DNA of 38,313 nt from an uncultured Lachnospiraceae bacterium. GTDB lineage: Bacteria; Bacillota; Clostridia; Lachnospirales; Lachnospiraceae. A program made the translations under genes and the position numbers. Under the pieces are notes generated by a model. The model was not told where the DNA came from, made no database searches, and saw only the letters and a program-made list of their open reading frames with translations. Positions 26,849 through 34,674 of the stretch are shown in pieces. The stretch covers positions 1 to 38,313 of the forward strand of contig CACXEU010000035.1 of the NCBI GenBank assembly GCA_902766735.1, read 5' to 3'. Numbering within the stretch: the first letter of the stretch is position 1; each line of letters begins with the position of its first letter.

Positions 26849-27220
26849 TTATTTCTCCTTTCTAACAACCCAGAACCATTTGTTGTAATGCAAAATATCA
26901 ACAACATCATTCTGACAATACACGGGAACTTTTTCATACGTCTGATAATCTATTATCCTTTTTCCAAAAGGCATATCTACCAATATGTCATATCGATATC
27001 CAATCATTGTCGGCCATTTGCTTCCGCTCCATTCTGCTTTCCCATGGCTAAGTACAATTCCACTTGTCAGTTTTCCCTTTTCTATCAATTCATTTTGTTT
27101 CCAATGTTCTTGAATCGCACCGATTATTTGCACACAACCGAATAAAAAACAAACGATTATAACATAATATATCTCCTTAAAAAAAGGCTGCCAACCGACA
27201 GCCCCTTCCATTTTTTTCAT
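26849..27220 (-). CDS. One-TM paralogue with a disturbed 5' end
   Basis: Up to 123 residues with one membrane segment (about 17-36). The beta domain is cognate with its two neighbours (GIVLSHG, ILVDMPFGKRIIDYQ, VPVYCQNDVVDILHYNKWFWV). The start is uncertain. The ATG at 27220 follows glyA by three bases but has no ribosome site, and the first 14 codons run through what looks like the glyA terminator. A strong AAGGAG (27173-27178) followed seven bases later by ATG (27163-27165) is the natural start, yet that ATG is out of frame and meets TAA after one codon. A single missing base after it would explain this. Treat as a possible frameshifted start or a sequence error. Confidence 0.55.
   Translation of the reverse strand: MKKMEGAVGWQPFFKEIYYVIIVCFLFGCVQIIGAIQEHWKQNELIEKGKLTSGIVLSHGKAEWSGSKWPTMIGYRYDILVDMPFGKRIIDYQTYEKVPVYCQNDVVDILHYNKWFWVVRKEK
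27156..27164 (-). promoter_or_regulatory. Possible extended -10 promoter after glyA
   Basis: Minus strand TG-T-TATAAT, a perfect -10 box with the extended TG. Only a weak T-run is found at -35. It could drive the membrane protein/ATPase cluster independently of glyA, but it overlaps the expected start codon, so this is uncertain. Confidence 0.3.
27179..27207 (-). terminator. glyA intrinsic terminator, overlapping the next reading frame
   Basis: Minus strand GGCTGTC, loop GGTT, GGCAGCC (27186-27203), followed by seven T (27179-27185). It lies about 20 bases after the glyA stop codon. It falls within the first codons of the open frame at 26849-27220. Confidence 0.75.
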
Positions 27221-27223
27221 ATA

Positions 27224-28465
27224 TTACTGATACAGCGGATACTTATCTGTTAATTCCTTAACCATAGCCTTAACTTTTTCTGTGTTTGCTTCTGCATCAT
27301 CAGCAATTAATGCCATACATTCAGCAATGGTATCCATATCTTCTGCATTTAATCCACGAGTTGTTACAGCAGGTGTACCAATTCGAACACCGGATGTGAT
27401 TCCCGGCTTCTGTGGATCATTAGGAATCGCATTCTTGTTACATGTAATGTTTGCTGCGTCTAATGCAATTTCGAAATCCTTACCTGTTACGTTTTTACTT
27501 CTTAAATCAACTAACATTAAGTGATTATCTGTACCACCGGATACTAAATCGAATCCTCTGTCTGTTAATCCCTTTGCAAGAGCCTGTGCATTTTCCGCAA
27601 TCTGCTTTGCGTAAGCTTTAAATTCATCAGATAAAGCTTCTTTGAAACATACAGCTTTTGCTGCAATGACATGCATTAAAGGACCACCCTGAATTCCAGG
27701 GAATACAGCCTTATTTAATTTATGTTCCAATGCAAATTCTTCACTGGATAAGATTAATCCACCACGTGGTCCACGAAGTGTCTTGTGTGTTGTAGTTGTT
27801 GTAACATGTGCGTATGGGATTGGACTCTGATGAACTCCTGCCGCAACAAGACCTGCGATATGAGCCATATCTACCATTAAGAATGCACCAACCTCATCAG
27901 CGATTTCTCTGAATTTCTTGAAGTCAATCTTTCTCGGATAAGCACTGGCACCAGCTACGATTAACTTTGGTTTTGCTTCCTTAGCAATCTTTAAAACTTC
28001 ATCATAGTCGATGAATCCTTCTTCATTTACTCCGTAAGGAACAATGTTAAAGTATGTACCGGACATATTAACAGGTGAACCATGTGTTAAGTGTCCACCG
28101 GCATCAAGGCTCATACCCATTACCGTATCACCAGGTTTAACCAAGGCAAAGAAAACTGCCATATTAGCCTGTGCTCCTGAATGAGGCTGAACATTTGCAT
28201 AAGTACATCCGAAAAGTTTCTTTGCTCTTTCTCTGGCAAGTTCTTCCACGATATCAACGTATTCACATCCACCGTAATATCTCTTTCCCGGATAACCTTC
28301 TGCGTACTTGTTTGTCAACTGGCTTCCCATAGCTGCCATAACAGCCTTGCTGACAATGTTTTCAGACGCAATTAATTCCAAATGGCTCTGCTGTCTGTCG
28401 TTTTCCTGCTGAATTGCTGCAGCAACTTCTGCATCAACGTTCTTCACTTCATCAAAAGTAAACAT
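27224..28465 (-). CDS. glyA: Serine hydroxymethyltransferase
   Basis: 413-residue cytosolic PLP enzyme converting serine and tetrahydrofolate to glycine and methylene-THF. It has the N-terminal [32 protein letters not shown] and the PLP lysine K228 in [15 protein letters not shown]. The start at 28465 has GGAGG eight bases upstream and gives the usual N-terminus; a longer reading to 28492 would cover that site. Complements serC/serA in serine-glycine metabolism. A 7-bp hairpin lies in the leader. Confidence 0.97.
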   Translation of the reverse strand: MFTFDEVKNVDAEVAAAIQQENDRQQSHLELIASENIVSKAVMAAMGSQLTNKYAEGYPGKRYYGGCEYVDIVEELARERAKKLFGCTYANVQPHSGAQANMAVFFALVKPGDTVMGMSLDAGGHLTHGSPVNMSGTYFNIVPYGVNEEGFIDYDEVLKIAKEAKPKLIVAGASAYPRKIDFKKFREIADEVGAFLMVDMAHIAGLVAAGVHQSPIPYAHVTTTTTHKTLRGPRGGLILSSEEFALEHKLNKAVFPGIQGGPLMHVIAAKAVCFKEALSDEFKAYAKQIAENAQALAKGLTDRGFDLVSGGTDNHLMLVDLRSKNVTGKDFEIALDAANITCNKNAIPNDPQKPGITSGVRIGTPAVTTRGLNAEDMDTIAECMALIADDAEANTEKVKAMVKELTDKYPLYQ

Positions 28466-28488
28466 ATATAAATCCTCCATTATGTATC

Positions 28489-28506
28489 GCACCGCTAATG
28501 CGGTGC
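28489..28506. promoter_or_regulatory. Perfect hairpin in the glyA leader
   Basis: GCACCGC, loop TAAT, GCGGTGC. It lies about 10 bases upstream of the glyA ribosome site. On the plus strand it is followed by TGTTTTTT, like a terminator, but no plus-strand gene ends here. It may be a leader structure or a stop for antisense transcription. Confidence 0.5.
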
Positions 28507-28597
28507 TGTTTTTTCGTATATTGGCTAATCGCCCACTGATATATACTTTATCATATTCTGTCCTTTTTTGAAACGGATTTTCAGCAAAAATATTATT

Positions 28598-29524
28598 TTA
28601 TCCCTTAGAATTTTCATTGTTTTGTCCATTACAAGGATCATTATTCGGTTCACATCCGCAAGGATTGAATACAACAATGTTTCCATCTTCTCTTTCGCAA
28701 GGACTTTCTGTGTCTTTCAGCTTTCCTTCACACTTTGGCGGTTCTAACTCCAACGGCTTAATTTCTCTGGAAAGTAAGCCACTTTCCACAAAGTCAAGGC
28801 AGCTATTCTGATCCTCGGTAAGGCTGGCCTTAGGCGGAATTGGTTTTCCTTGCTGAGCCACTTTGTAAGTCTCATAGTAGACAGTCCGCAAGAACAATGA
28901 AATGCCTGCCGAGAAAGTTCCTGTCACCGGATTATAATTCATTGCTTTTGCAACAGCTGTTGCATTGATTCCGTTAGTTACTGTATTACCATCCGGTAAA
29001 AATCCCACGGTATTAATCACCGGTTCTCCATCTATCGCCGTATACCCTACTCCATACGGTGTATAGAGTTCCACCGTCACAGAGTCCGGATTTGTTTCCG
29101 GATCCAAATATTCCGAATCCGGACTAGTGGTGCTTCCCGGAAGATAATTTGCCGTTATGACAGTGGATGCTAAATAGTTATTGCACTGATCAAACAGTTT
29201 TGCAAGGAACGTAACAGATACATTGGTTAATACCACCGTGCTGCAATTCGCTCGCGCAGTATTCGTTACCGTTGTTCCGGGAATTCCAGTGGAAGCCGCT
29301 GTAAATTCAATATCAATCACATCCAACCGTGCACAGGCTGCTGTAGGATTTGCAGCCAGCACATCTTCCGGCACAGTAACTGTTCTACAAATATTTAAAC
29401 CGATTTCATCATAAACCACCGGTGCATAAACAGACAATAATTTTGGTCGACCACTTAAAGGAATGTTACAGATTCCGCCCCCACAATAACAGCTCTGACA
29501 TGCCCCGCATTTTTCACCATTCAT
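28598..29524 (-). CDS. Cys-rich protein, possibly a spore surface component
   Basis: 308 residues, not recognised by name. Cys clusters cap both ends: C6, C9, C12, C14 and C19 at the N-terminus, and a C-terminal tail rich in Cys, Asn, Glu and Pro (ESPCERED, NPCGCEPNNDPC). The middle (about 25-230) is Thr/Val/Asn-rich beta structure. There is no signal peptide or membrane segment, so it would be made in the cytoplasm. Cys-rich ends with no export signal are common in spore coat or exosporium proteins. A sequence matching the sigma-K promoter consensus precedes it, which supports that guess. GGGAGG lies five bases before the ATG. Spore role is inference only. Confidence 0.65.
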   Translation of the reverse strand: MNGEKCGACQSCYCGGGICNIPLSGRPKLLSVYAPVVYDEIGLNICRTVTVPEDVLAANPTAACARLDVIDIEFTAASTGIPGTTVTNTARANCSTVVLTNVSVTFLAKLFDQCNNYLASTVITANYLPGSTTSPDSEYLDPETNPDSVTVELYTPYGVGYTAIDGEPVINTVGFLPDGNTVTNGINATAVAKAMNYNPVTGTFSAGISLFLRTVYYETYKVAQQGKPIPPKASLTEDQNSCLDFVESGLLSREIKPLELEPPKCEGKLKDTESPCEREDGNIVVFNPCGCEPNNDPCNGQNNENSKG

Positions 29525-29553
29525 AAGTTCCTCCCATTATTTTTTATATATTT

Positions 29554-29575
29554 TATGCAACGGAGTTCTTTTGGT
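29554..29575 (-). promoter_or_regulatory. Possible sigma-K (mother-cell sporulation) promoter
   Basis: Minus strand AC (29574-29575), 16 bases, then CATAAAATA (29549-29557), fitting the sigma-K consensus AC-N16-17-CATANNNTA. No sigma-A promoter of similar quality is seen. The leader would be about 20 bases. The motif is short, so chance is possible. Confidence 0.4.
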
Positions 29576-29630
29576 TCTAAAGCAATTCAATTCTGAATAG
29601 AAGTAATTAGAAGCATTTAAGGAGGTCTCT

Positions 29631-30389
29631 ATGGAAAATTATCAGATTCTAACCTTGAATTCAGGACAGCCCCTAATTCTCTATCAAGAAAACGAAAAAG
29701 TGTATATGTATACTGTTTATTCCGGAAGAATTCAATCTCATGGAGTTATTTTTGATGACCTATCCGACCAATTGTTTCTTCATCCGGGTGAAGTAAATTA
29801 TGTCAGTTACATTTCTACCCATGGACGTCTGAGACTTTATCAATTAAAAGATATGCGTTTTTTGGAATTACTTTCCTTATCAAACGACGCCGGGGAACAT
29901 CGAGAATTTCTTCAATGCAGATTACATGCGTTTCATTCCAAGATTTTTCTGTTTTACAGTGTCCATAATCCAGAGGACAGTTCCAACTCTCTGTTCTACA
30001 TATCCATGGATTCCCTACAGAAAAGTTCTCTTCTCTGTCAGAAAAATTATTCCTTTCAGGGCTTTTCCATAATGAATTTGCCGAACGGAATTCTTATTGC
30101 TGTTTTTTCCAAGGAACAGACTACTTACCTTGAAATGGATTCCAATCTGCAGATTCATCCTTTTCAAAACACAGTTTCTGCTTCTTCTACGAAAGCATTC
30201 CAGACATTAGAAAAAGAATTCCAGAAGCAAAAACAACAATGTGAGTCTCTGCAACAGGAACTCTATCAAAAAAATAACGAAATTCTCACATTAAAAAGTA
30301 CACAAAAGCATATCACGGAGCAATACAACGACTTAGCAGATTTTTCCGGAAAACTTCAGGAAGAATTAAGAAAAGTCCGCTATCTGTAA
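29631..30389 (+). CDS. Uncharacterised protein with C-terminal coiled coil
   Basis: 252 residues, not recognised. Residues about 1-180 are beta-rich and read like blades of a partial propeller (QPLILYQENEKVYMYTVYSGRIQ, SKIFLFYSVHNPE, GILIAVFSKEQTTYLEMD). Residues about 189-250 form a heptad-type coiled coil (LEKEFQKQKQQCESLQQEL...). No signal peptide or membrane segment. AAGGAGG precedes the ATG. It is divergent from the Cys-rich gene, sharing a 106-base gap. I see no clear promoter for it there. Confidence 0.65.
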   Translation: MENYQILTLNSGQPLILYQENEKVYMYTVYSGRIQSHGVIFDDLSDQLFLHPGEVNYVSYISTHGRLRLYQLKDMRFLELLSLSNDAGEHREFLQCRLHAFHSKIFLFYSVHNPEDSSNSLFYISMDSLQKSSLLCQKNYSFQGFSIMNLPNGILIAVFSKEQTTYLEMDSNLQIHPFQNTVSASSTKAFQTLEKEFQKQKQQCESLQQELYQKNNEILTLKSTQKHITEQYNDLADFSGKLQEELRKVRYL

Positions 30390-30412
30390 TACGCAGGTAA
30401 CGGACTCTTTTT
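30374..30412. terminator. Terminator spanning the stop codon, bidirectional
   Basis: AGTCCG (30374-30379) and CGGACT (30401-30406) enclose a second stem, TATCTG/CAGGTA. The 5' arm is the last codons of the coiled-coil gene, and its TAA (30387-30389) lies in the loop. A T-run follows. It can also stop the convergent azlCD unit, which ends at 30411. Confidence 0.75.
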
Positions 30413-30716
30413 ATAACAATAGTTCTGATACAAATACCACCAGACAACTTGCCATGGCAACACGGAATAAATTTCCATCCTTCCAAGATAAAGCCACAGC
30501 TACCACCAGTGCCAGCGCACCGGAAATTATCGACTGGGTTGCCGTAAGAATTGCCGGAAATGTCATGACCGACAACGTGACATAGGGTACATAGTATAAA
30601 AACGAACGAATATATGTATTTTTTATTTCTTTTCTTATTAGTAAAATCGGTAAAATGCGAATAAGATACGTAGCGACCGACATTGCCAACAAACAAACAT
30701 AAATATTTTTGGACAT
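30411..30716 (-). CDS. azlD: Branched-chain amino acid exporter subunit AzlD
   Basis: 101-residue membrane protein with about three to four hydrophobic segments and the AzlD features ATYLIRILPIL and YVPYVTLSVMTFPAIL. It works with AzlC in exporting branched-chain amino acids (4-azaleucine resistance in Bacillus). Its ATG directly follows the azlC stop codon, so translation is coupled. Confidence 0.9.
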   Translation of the reverse strand: MSKNIYVCLLAMSVATYLIRILPILLIRKEIKNTYIRSFLYYVPYVTLSVMTFPAILTATQSIISGALALVVAVALSWKDGNLFRVAMASCLVVFVSELLL

Positions 30717-31436
30717 TTAATCTTCTTCCTCCAATTCCCTGATTGGATGCACTATCGTAAAAGCACCTGCAATCAAAATCGTTAATGCAATAATCTTCAC
30801 ACCACTGCTCACTTCCTTGATTCCCGGAATCACCGTGGATAAATAACTAAGCAGAAAACTAACTACAATCACCAGCGCTACTGCTCTGTTTTTCTTTCCT
30901 TCCGGAACAACACATGCCATGAACATTCCGTACAATCCAACGCTTAATGCACTGACAATATTCGCCGGAAGAGTATTTCCCAATGCAACTCCCAATGCCG
31001 TTCCTGCAACCCAACCCGGAGATGCGATTACAATCATTCCAAAGACATAATAGGGATTCAATTTTCCCGGAACAGTCATGGACGCTCCAAAGATTTCATC
31101 AGTGACAAAGTATCCCATAATCAAGCGTTTCCAAATCGGTGTATCTTCCGGAATCTTTTGGCTTAAAGAACAAGACATCAACAAATATCTGGCATTTGCC
31201 ACAATTTCCATCAAGACCATAATCACTACTCCGGATCCGGCACCATATAGTGAAAAGGCAATATATTCTCCAGCCGATGCATGTAACCCGAAACTGGCCA
31301 AGGCTGATTGGATTACTGTAATCCCTGCTCTTTTCGCCTGTATTCCCAAGGTTAATGCCACCGCAAAATAACCGAGACCAATTGGGATCCCGGTTTTCAT
31401 ACCATTATAAAATTCCTGTTTATTATTGCTACTCAT
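30717..31436 (-). CDS. azlC: Branched-chain amino acid exporter subunit AzlC
   Basis: 239-residue membrane protein of the AzlC/YgaZ family with several TM helices. The typical N-terminal segment is GIPIGLGYFAVALTLGIQAK, and the VANARYLLMSCSLSQK and GYFVTDEIFGAS motifs are present. It forms an exporter with AzlD. It lies 12 bases after thiN and immediately before azlD. The proximity of BCAA synthesis genes (ilvN-ilvC upstream on the same strand) fits relief of BCAA excess. Confidence 0.93.
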   Translation of the reverse strand: MSSNNKQEFYNGMKTGIPIGLGYFAVALTLGIQAKRAGITVIQSALASFGLHASAGEYIAFSLYGAGSGVVIMVLMEIVANARYLLMSCSLSQKIPEDTPIWKRLIMGYFVTDEIFGASMTVPGKLNPYYVFGMIVIASPGWVAGTALGVALGNTLPANIVSALSVGLYGMFMACVVPEGKKNRAVALVIVVSFLLSYLSTVIPGIKEVSSGVKIIALTILIAGAFTIVHPIRELEEED

Positions 31437-31448
31437 CTAATTTATCCT

Positions 31449-32069
31449 CTATCGCACTTTAATCAACAATAATGTTCCGTGCTCTACTGTAATTTTACTT
31501 TTCTTTCCAGGTAACACCTCGTTGCTCACACCATACTGATATTCACAGGTGATTTCACCATTTTGCAAAAGATATTTCGCATCCTCTATGTTTATGCCAT
31601 GCGCCATTCCCGTAATGTTCAGTAACGAGAAATTCGAATAGCAATCTTCGACATAAACCGGCTCCTTGGAAACCAATTCCATCTCGGAATAATCATCAAC
31701 GATAATTCCCTTCTTCCCATAAGATTCCAGAAATAAAAGAATGGAAACATTTGCCAGGGTATGATCTAGTCGGTTTCCGACAACACCCACCAATACAAAT
31801 GTATCAAATCCACGCTTGATTGCTTCCTTTACTGCATACATTGTATCTGTATCATCTTTTTCACACGGGAGAACAATTGTCTCCGTCTCTGTCACCGGCT
31901 TCTCATGGGAATCAAAATCACCAACAATCAGGCTCGGAGACACTCCTAATTTATTTTCATGTTTTAAACCACTATCGCAAAAGATGAAATAGTCATCCTT
32001 CTTAAAATATTTTTGAATCATTTCATAATTTTTAATATCGGCCCCACCGATAATAACACATCTACTCAT
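31449..32069 (-). CDS. thiN: Thiamine pyrophosphokinase
   Basis: 206 residues. It transfers pyrophosphate from ATP to thiamine, yielding ThDP. Motifs are GDFDSH at 50-55, DDTDT at 72-76 and GNRLDHTLAN at 98-107; the C-terminal half is the beta-sandwich thiamine-binding domain. Its product ThDP is the cofactor of the acetolactate synthase encoded elsewhere in the window, though that link may be coincidence. The ribosome site is weak (GGAAAAAT before ATG). It sits between nitroreductase and azlC in one likely operon. Confidence 0.92.
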   Translation of the reverse strand: MSRCVIIGGADIKNYEMIQKYFKKDDYFIFCDSGLKHENKLGVSPSLIVGDFDSHEKPVTETETIVLPCEKDDTDTMYAVKEAIKRGFDTFVLVGVVGNRLDHTLANVSILLFLESYGKKGIIVDDYSEMELVSKEPVYVEDCYSNFSLLNITGMAHGINIEDAKYLLQNGEITCEYQYGVSNEVLPGKKSKITVEHGTLLLIKVR

Positions 32070-32110
32070 ATTTTTCCAAATTCACCTTTCCGTTTTTGTA
32101 TGATTATTGA

Positions 32111-32638
32111 TTATTTGACGTAATAAACATAATTATTTTTTCTGGAGGTTGGTTCTTTCGCAGCTTCCTTTGCATACCCCAGTGCACAGTGTCCAATCCC
32201 CTCATAGTCTCCTTCGATTTCCAACTGTTTTAAGAGATTCTTTCCAAATTCAGATTCAAATTCTTCTTTTGCCCTATGAATCCAAATACTTCCCACGCCT
32301 AAACTTTCTGCCGCATTCATAAGATTTCCCAAAACCAGACTTCCATCATACTGATAGGTCGGAATAGACCGGTCAGCTAATACAATCAAAATAACCGGTG
32401 CTCCGTAAAACGGATCAAACCCTTCATTCCAACCACCGATTTTACGATTTTCTTCAGCGATGCGATTTCTTAATTCTTGATTCGTTACCGCAATAATAAT
32501 CGGAGACTGTTTTCCCATTCCGGTCGGGGCATATGTTCCGGCCTTTAGAATCTGGTTCAATTCTTCCTCAGAAATCATTTGCTGCTTAAAACATCTACAA
32601 CTTCTTCTTGATTCTAATACTTTTAATGTTTCATTCAT
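32111..32638 (-). CDS. Nitroreductase family protein
   Basis: 175 residues from the chosen start. An FMN-dependent oxidoreductase fold with the N-terminal LESRRSCRCFK, AGTYAPTGMGKQSP for FMN contact, GAPVILIVLAD, and GSIWIHRAKEEF. Natural substrate unknown; the family reduces nitro compounds, quinones or flavins. The start is uncertain. ATG at 32638 (MNETLKVLESRRS, GGAG nine bases upstream) fits the usual family N-terminus. ATGs at 32668 and 32671 have a stronger GGAGGG and would add about 10 residues. First gene of a probable nitroreductase-thiN-azlC-azlD unit. Confidence 0.85.
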   Translation of the reverse strand: MNETLKVLESRRSCRCFKQQMISEEELNQILKAGTYAPTGMGKQSPIIIAVTNQELRNRIAEENRKIGGWNEGFDPFYGAPVILIVLADRSIPTYQYDGSLVLGNLMNAAESLGVGSIWIHRAKEEFESEFGKNLLKQLEIEGDYEGIGHCALGYAKEAAKEPTSRKNNYVYYVK

Positions 32639-32730
32639 TTCAATTTTCTCCGTTTTAATTAATTTCATCATTTGTCCCTCCATTCTAGCAATTATATTTT
32701 AACACGTTTCCAAGAAATAAAATACCTCTT

Positions 32731-32836
32731 TATAGATTCCTGCTTCGCAGCAATCTATACTTCCTGCCAAACGCTTTCTTATTGATTCTCGCAATGCTCG
32801 AATCAATAAGCGACGGACATTCGCCGAATGTCCGTC
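32731..32836. repeat. Three tandem palindromes between ilvC and nitroreductase genes
   Basis: P1 (32731-32759): TATAGATT/AATCTATA around CTGC-TTC-GCAG. P2 (32778-32810): CTTATTGATTC/GAATCAATAAG around an 11-base loop. P3 (32812-32836): 12-base perfect arms GACGGACATTCG and CGAATGTCCGTC around one C. P2, P3 and the next hairpin (from 32837) are separated by no more than one base. The block is non-coding. It may be a set of REP-like intergenic palindromes or a structured RNA. Nothing else is seen in 32684-32930. Confidence 0.75.
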
Positions 32837-32904
32837 AAAATAAAAAGAACACGTAGCAGAGTTTCATGCGAGCATGAAATCTTGCTACGTGTTCTTTTTA
32901 TTTT
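32837..32904 (-). terminator. Very long ilvC terminator hairpin
   Basis: Perfect 22-base outer arms (32837-32858 and 32883-32904; core GAACACGTAGCA) and an inner 8-base stem TTTCATGC/GCATGAAA separated by a three-base internal loop. The outer ends are A/T-rich, so it can terminate in both directions. It starts 26 bases after the ilvC stop codon. Confidence 0.8.
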
Positions 32905-32929
32905 AAGCTGTTTGGCTCATTGTTTACGC

Positions 32930-33976
<1,047 letters not shown>

Positions 33977-34006
33977 TTATATATTAACTGTGTTTACAGT
34001 TATTAA

Positions 34007-34489
34007 CTATTTTGTTTCTCTTGCGAGACCTGTGATACCTGTTCTTACAAGTTCAAGGATTTCATAATCTTCTAATAATGTAAGGAACGCCTGAAGTTTA
34101 GACTGGCTACCAATAATTTCAATCATAAGACTGTCCTTTTCGACATTAACGATATTCGCTCTAAAGATTTCAGTCATTGCATAAATCTGCTGTCTCTGTG
34201 TAGCGTTTGTCTTAACCTTTACGAGAATTAATTCTCTTGTAACAGAACTAGTTGGTTCTAACAAATCAACTTTCTTGATGTCTTCCAACTTAGAAATCTG
34301 TTTAATAATCTGTTCAATAATATCATCATCACCGGTGACAACGATTGTCATACGAGAATATTTAGGATTTTCTGTTTCCCCAACAGTTAAACTGTCAATG
34401 TTATATCCTCGTCTGCTGAAAAGACCGGCAACTCTGTTCAGTACTCCTGATGTATTGTCAACTAATACTGATAATACCTTCTTGTTCAT
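34007..34489 (-). CDS. ilvN: Acetolactate synthase, small (regulatory) subunit
   Basis: 160 residues. An N-terminal ACT domain (about 1-76; LSVLVDNTSGVLNRVAGLFSRRGYNIDSL) binds valine for feedback inhibition, and a C-terminal domain activates the catalytic subunit. The partner ilvB is about 17 kb away in a separate unit. The name ilvH would be equally valid. Promoter and AGAGG-type ribosome site precede it; ilvC follows. Confidence 0.95.
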   Translation of the reverse strand: MNKKVLSVLVDNTSGVLNRVAGLFSRRGYNIDSLTVGETENPKYSRMTIVVTGDDDIIEQIIKQISKLEDIKKVDLLEPTSSVTRELILVKVKTNATQRQQIYAMTEIFRANIVNVEKDSLMIEIIGSQSKLQAFLTLLEDYEILELVRTGITGLARETK

Positions 34490-34525
34490 ATGTAAAACCT
34501 CTTTTCCTAGATTTTCGCTTCTAAT

Positions 34526-34554
34526 ATAGTACCACAGATAAATTTATGATGCAA
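34526..34554 (-). promoter_or_regulatory. ilvN-ilvC promoter
   Basis: Minus strand TTGCAT (34549-34554), 17 bases, TACTAT (34526-34531). The leader of about 30 bases is too short for attenuation by a T-box or leader peptide. Confidence 0.6.
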
Positions 34555-34621
34555 TAGTTTAGTTGGTTAAAGTAAATGCTTCTGCAAAAAAGAATTGTTT
34601 CATATTCAACGAAACACACAT

Positions 34622-34662
34622 AAAAAAGAAGAACTTCTCAGGATAATCCTTCAAAGTTCTTC
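34622..34662 (-). terminator. Terminator of the subtilase gene
   Basis: Minus strand GAAGAACTT and AAGTTCTTC arms with an inner AGGAT/ATCCT stem, followed by six T. It begins 13 bases after the subtilase stop codon. Confidence 0.88.
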
Positions 34663-34674
34663 CAAACATACTAT

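Noticed and set aside
26845..26937. Longer start for the 184-residue membrane protein
   Set aside because: It would overlap the preceding paralogue by about 90 bases and lacks a ribosome site; the ATG at 26844 has AAAGGAG.
28497..28597. glyA sigma-A promoter from TTTCAA and TAAAGT
   Set aside because: Correct spacing but only three of six matches at -35 and a poor -10; not convincing enough to list.
32731..32904. CRISPR-like or tandem repeat array
   Set aside because: The palindromes have unrelated arms and no constant spacer length, so there is no repeat unit.
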